A stretch of 6,089 nucleotides of DNA from Actinomycetes bacterium (GTDB taxonomy: Bacteria > Actinomycetota > Actinomycetes > Actinomycetales > Cellulomonadaceae): the NCBI GenBank assembly GCA_023425905.1, contig JAFABT010000032.1:1-6089 (forward strand). Reading direction: 5' to 3'. Within the stretch, counting starts at the first letter, position 1. Each line of letters opens with the position of its first letter. The position numbers and the translations under genes were made by a program. This document shows positions 5,162 to 6,089 of the stretch, piece after piece. A model generated the notes under the pieces. That model saw only the letters and a program-made list of their open reading frames with translations. It did not search any database and was not told the origin of the DNA.

Positions 5162-5177
5162 ATCGACAGGTGTCGAT
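5162..5177. promoter_or_regulatory. ArsR box 3 (perfect dyad)
   Basis: ATCGACAGGTGTCGAT: perfect 7-bp inverted arms around GG. It lies at the predicted arsM transcription start and ends 6 nt before the arsM Shine-Dalgarno. Its start is 36 bp from the start of box 2. Confidence 0.8.
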
Positions 5178-5183
5178 CCAATG

Positions 5184-5189
5184 AGGAGG
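5184..5189 (+). promoter_or_regulatory. arsM ribosome binding site
   Basis: AGGAGG, a full consensus, 6 nt before ATG 5196. It selects that start although the frame is open far upstream through the antisense of arsR. Confidence 0.85.
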
Positions 5190-5195
5190 ACTGTG

Positions 5196-5975
5196 ATGGA
5201 CGAGATTCGCGAGCAGGTCCGGGCGAGGTACGCGCTGGCCGCGATCAACGTGAGTGCGAGCTCCGGCGCCGGCTGCTGCGGCGGAGGCGACAGCGGGTGC
5301 GGGGGCGCCGACGTCGGGCCCAGCGCGCGGGACGCCCTCGTCATCGACGAGCGCTTCGGGGCCGGACTCTACGGCGACGACGCGCAGGACGCCCCGGCGG
5401 AGGCGCTCGCGGCATCGCTCGGCTGCGGCAACCCGATCCTCGTCGCGGAGCTGCGGGAGGGCGAGCGCGTCCTCGACCTCGGCTCGGGTGGCGGGCTCGA
5501 CGTGCTGCTCTCGGCACGGCGCGTCGGGCCGACCGGCTTCGCCTACGGCGTCGACATGACGGACGAGATGCTCGACCTTGCGCGCGCCAACGCCGCGAAG
5601 GCCGCCGCGACGAACGTCGAGTTCCGCAAGGGCACGATCGAGGACCTCCCGCTCGAGGACGGGGCGGTCGACGTCGTCATCTCGAACTGCGTCATCAATC
5701 TCTCGACCGACAAGCCCGCGGTGCTCTCTGAGGCGTTCCGGGTGCTCGTGCCTGGCGGGCGGCTCGGCATCTCCGACGTCGTCGCCGAGGACCACCTGAC
5801 CCCGGAGCAGCGCGCCGAGCGCGGATCCTACGTCGGCTGCATCGCCGGGGCGCTCTCGCGATCGGAGTACCTGGCCGGTCTCGCCACGGCTGGATTCGTC
5901 GACGCCGAGGTCACCCTCACTGCGCCAGTCGCCGACGGCATGCACAGCGCCATCATCCGAGCCCGCAAGCCCTGA
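5196..5975 (+). CDS. arsM: Arsenite S-adenosylmethionine methyltransferase ArsM
   Basis: A 259-aa cytosolic enzyme that transfers methyl groups from S-adenosylmethionine to As(III), giving methylated and finally volatile arsenicals. The N-terminal stretch REQVRARYALAA is followed by a Gly/Cys-rich segment with Cys27, Cys28 and Cys35. SAM fold: DLGSGGGLD at 94-102 (motif I), YGVDMTDEML at 117-126, and GTIEDLPLEDGAVDVVISNCVINLS at 146-170. Cys77 (in LGCGNP), Cys165 (SNCVINLS) and Cys215 (YVGCIAGA) match the three conserved Cys of CmArsM (72, 174, 224 as recalled), the latter two being the As(III) ligands; the N-terminal cysteines stand near the fourth (Cys44). Length is shorter than the algal enzyme because the usual C-terminal extension is missing. 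Start is fixed by AGGAGG. Divergent from arsR and under its three boxes. Confidence 0.95.
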   Translation: MDEIREQVRARYALAAINVSASSGAGCCGGGDSGCGGADVGPSARDALVIDERFGAGLYGDDAQDAPAEALAASLGCGNPILVAELREGERVLDLGSGGGLDVLLSARRVGPTGFAYGVDMTDEMLDLARANAAKAAATNVEFRKGTIEDLPLEDGAVDVVISNCVINLSTDKPAVLSEAFRVLVPGGRLGISDVVAEDHLTPEQRAERGSYVGCIAGALSRSEYLAGLATAGFVDAEVTLTAPVADGMHSAIIRARKP

Positions 5976-6001
5976 CCCGCGCCCAGCCCCTACCGCGCAC
6001 A

Positions 6002-6089
6002 TCTGGCCTGCCGACCGCGCGGGTCTGGCCTGCCGACCGCGCGGGTCTGGCCTGCCGACCGCGCGGGTCTGGCCTGCCGACCGCGCGGG
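6002..6089. repeat. Perfect 22-bp tandem array running off the window (intergenic array 3)
   Basis: Four identical contiguous 22-bp units start at 6002, 6024, 6046 and 6068; each reads TCTGGCCTGCC then GACCGCGCGGG. There are no spacers, so it is not CRISPR. Each unit holds the palindrome CCGCGCGG. The core CCGA-N3-CGCGGGTC matches the degenerate arrays at 3384 and 4528 in the same orientation. It starts 26 nt after the arsM stop, and the last unit ends exactly at the window edge, so its full extent is unknown. Confidence 0.92.

Noticed and set aside
4878..5195. N-terminal extension of ArsM
   Set aside because: The frame is open upstream but runs antisense through arsR and its operators; AGGAGG at 5184 and family length support ATG 5196.
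4448..5731. 427-codon + strand frame crossing the repeat array, antisense to arsR and overlapping arsM
   Set aside because: The heptapeptide repeats only reflect the 21-bp period, the frame contradicts arsR and arsM, and no ribosome site is seen.
5112..6002. 296-codon minus-strand frame opposite arsM
   Set aside because: It mirrors the arsM coding strand, has no recognisable domain and would cover the ArsR boxes.
6002..6089. CRISPR array
   Set aside because: The units are contiguous with no unique spacers and no cas genes are in view.

Overview
The window is very GC-rich DNA with strongly G/C-biased third codon positions. It carries leaderless-type promoters and an N-terminal-Cys-pair ArsR, which together suggest a high-GC actinomycete. 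Micrococcales (Cellulomonas or Promicromonospora-like) is only a guess. All assignments come from reading the sequence and from recalled family motifs; no database search was made.

Region 1 (1-3212) is a metal/redox module on the + strand: the 3' end of a P1B heavy-metal ATPase cut by the window edge, a complete second P1B ATPase (TPCPL in TM6 and QEAVD in TM8, the pattern I associate with the P1B-5 Ni/Fe(II) group), and a Crp/Fnr-family regulator. The regulator has an FNR-type recognition helix (E-S-L-S-R) and exactly two cysteines. The genes are 13 and 9 nt apart, so they are probably co-expressed, although the regulator may also have its own leaderless promoter.

Region 2 (3213-3565) is non-coding and highly structured. 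It holds a degenerate 21-bp repeat array interrupted by a 56-nt near-perfect stem-loop and a second abutting stem-loop, then a 9-bp-arm palindrome inside the promoter of the next gene.

Region 3 (3566-4491) is a two-gene unit: a PadR repressor (best start a GTG that looks leaderless) overlapping by ATGA a small membrane protein with an N-terminal DUF1700/HAAS-like helical region and two TM helices. This is the classic PadR-plus-partner arrangement.

Region 4 (4507-4675), between convergent genes, holds a second array of the same 21-bp repeat family.

Region 5 (4697-5975) is a divergent arsenic locus: arsR (minus) and arsM (plus), separated by 106 bp that contain overlapping promoters and three 16-bp copies of an ArsR-box-like dyad. 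ArsR should release on As(III), switching on itself and the As(III) S-adenosylmethionine methyltransferase.

Region 6 (6002-6089) is a perfect 22-bp tandem array that runs off the window and shares the CGA-N3-CGCGGGT core of the other two arrays. The repeat family sits downstream of gene 3' ends in all three places and is the least explained element here.
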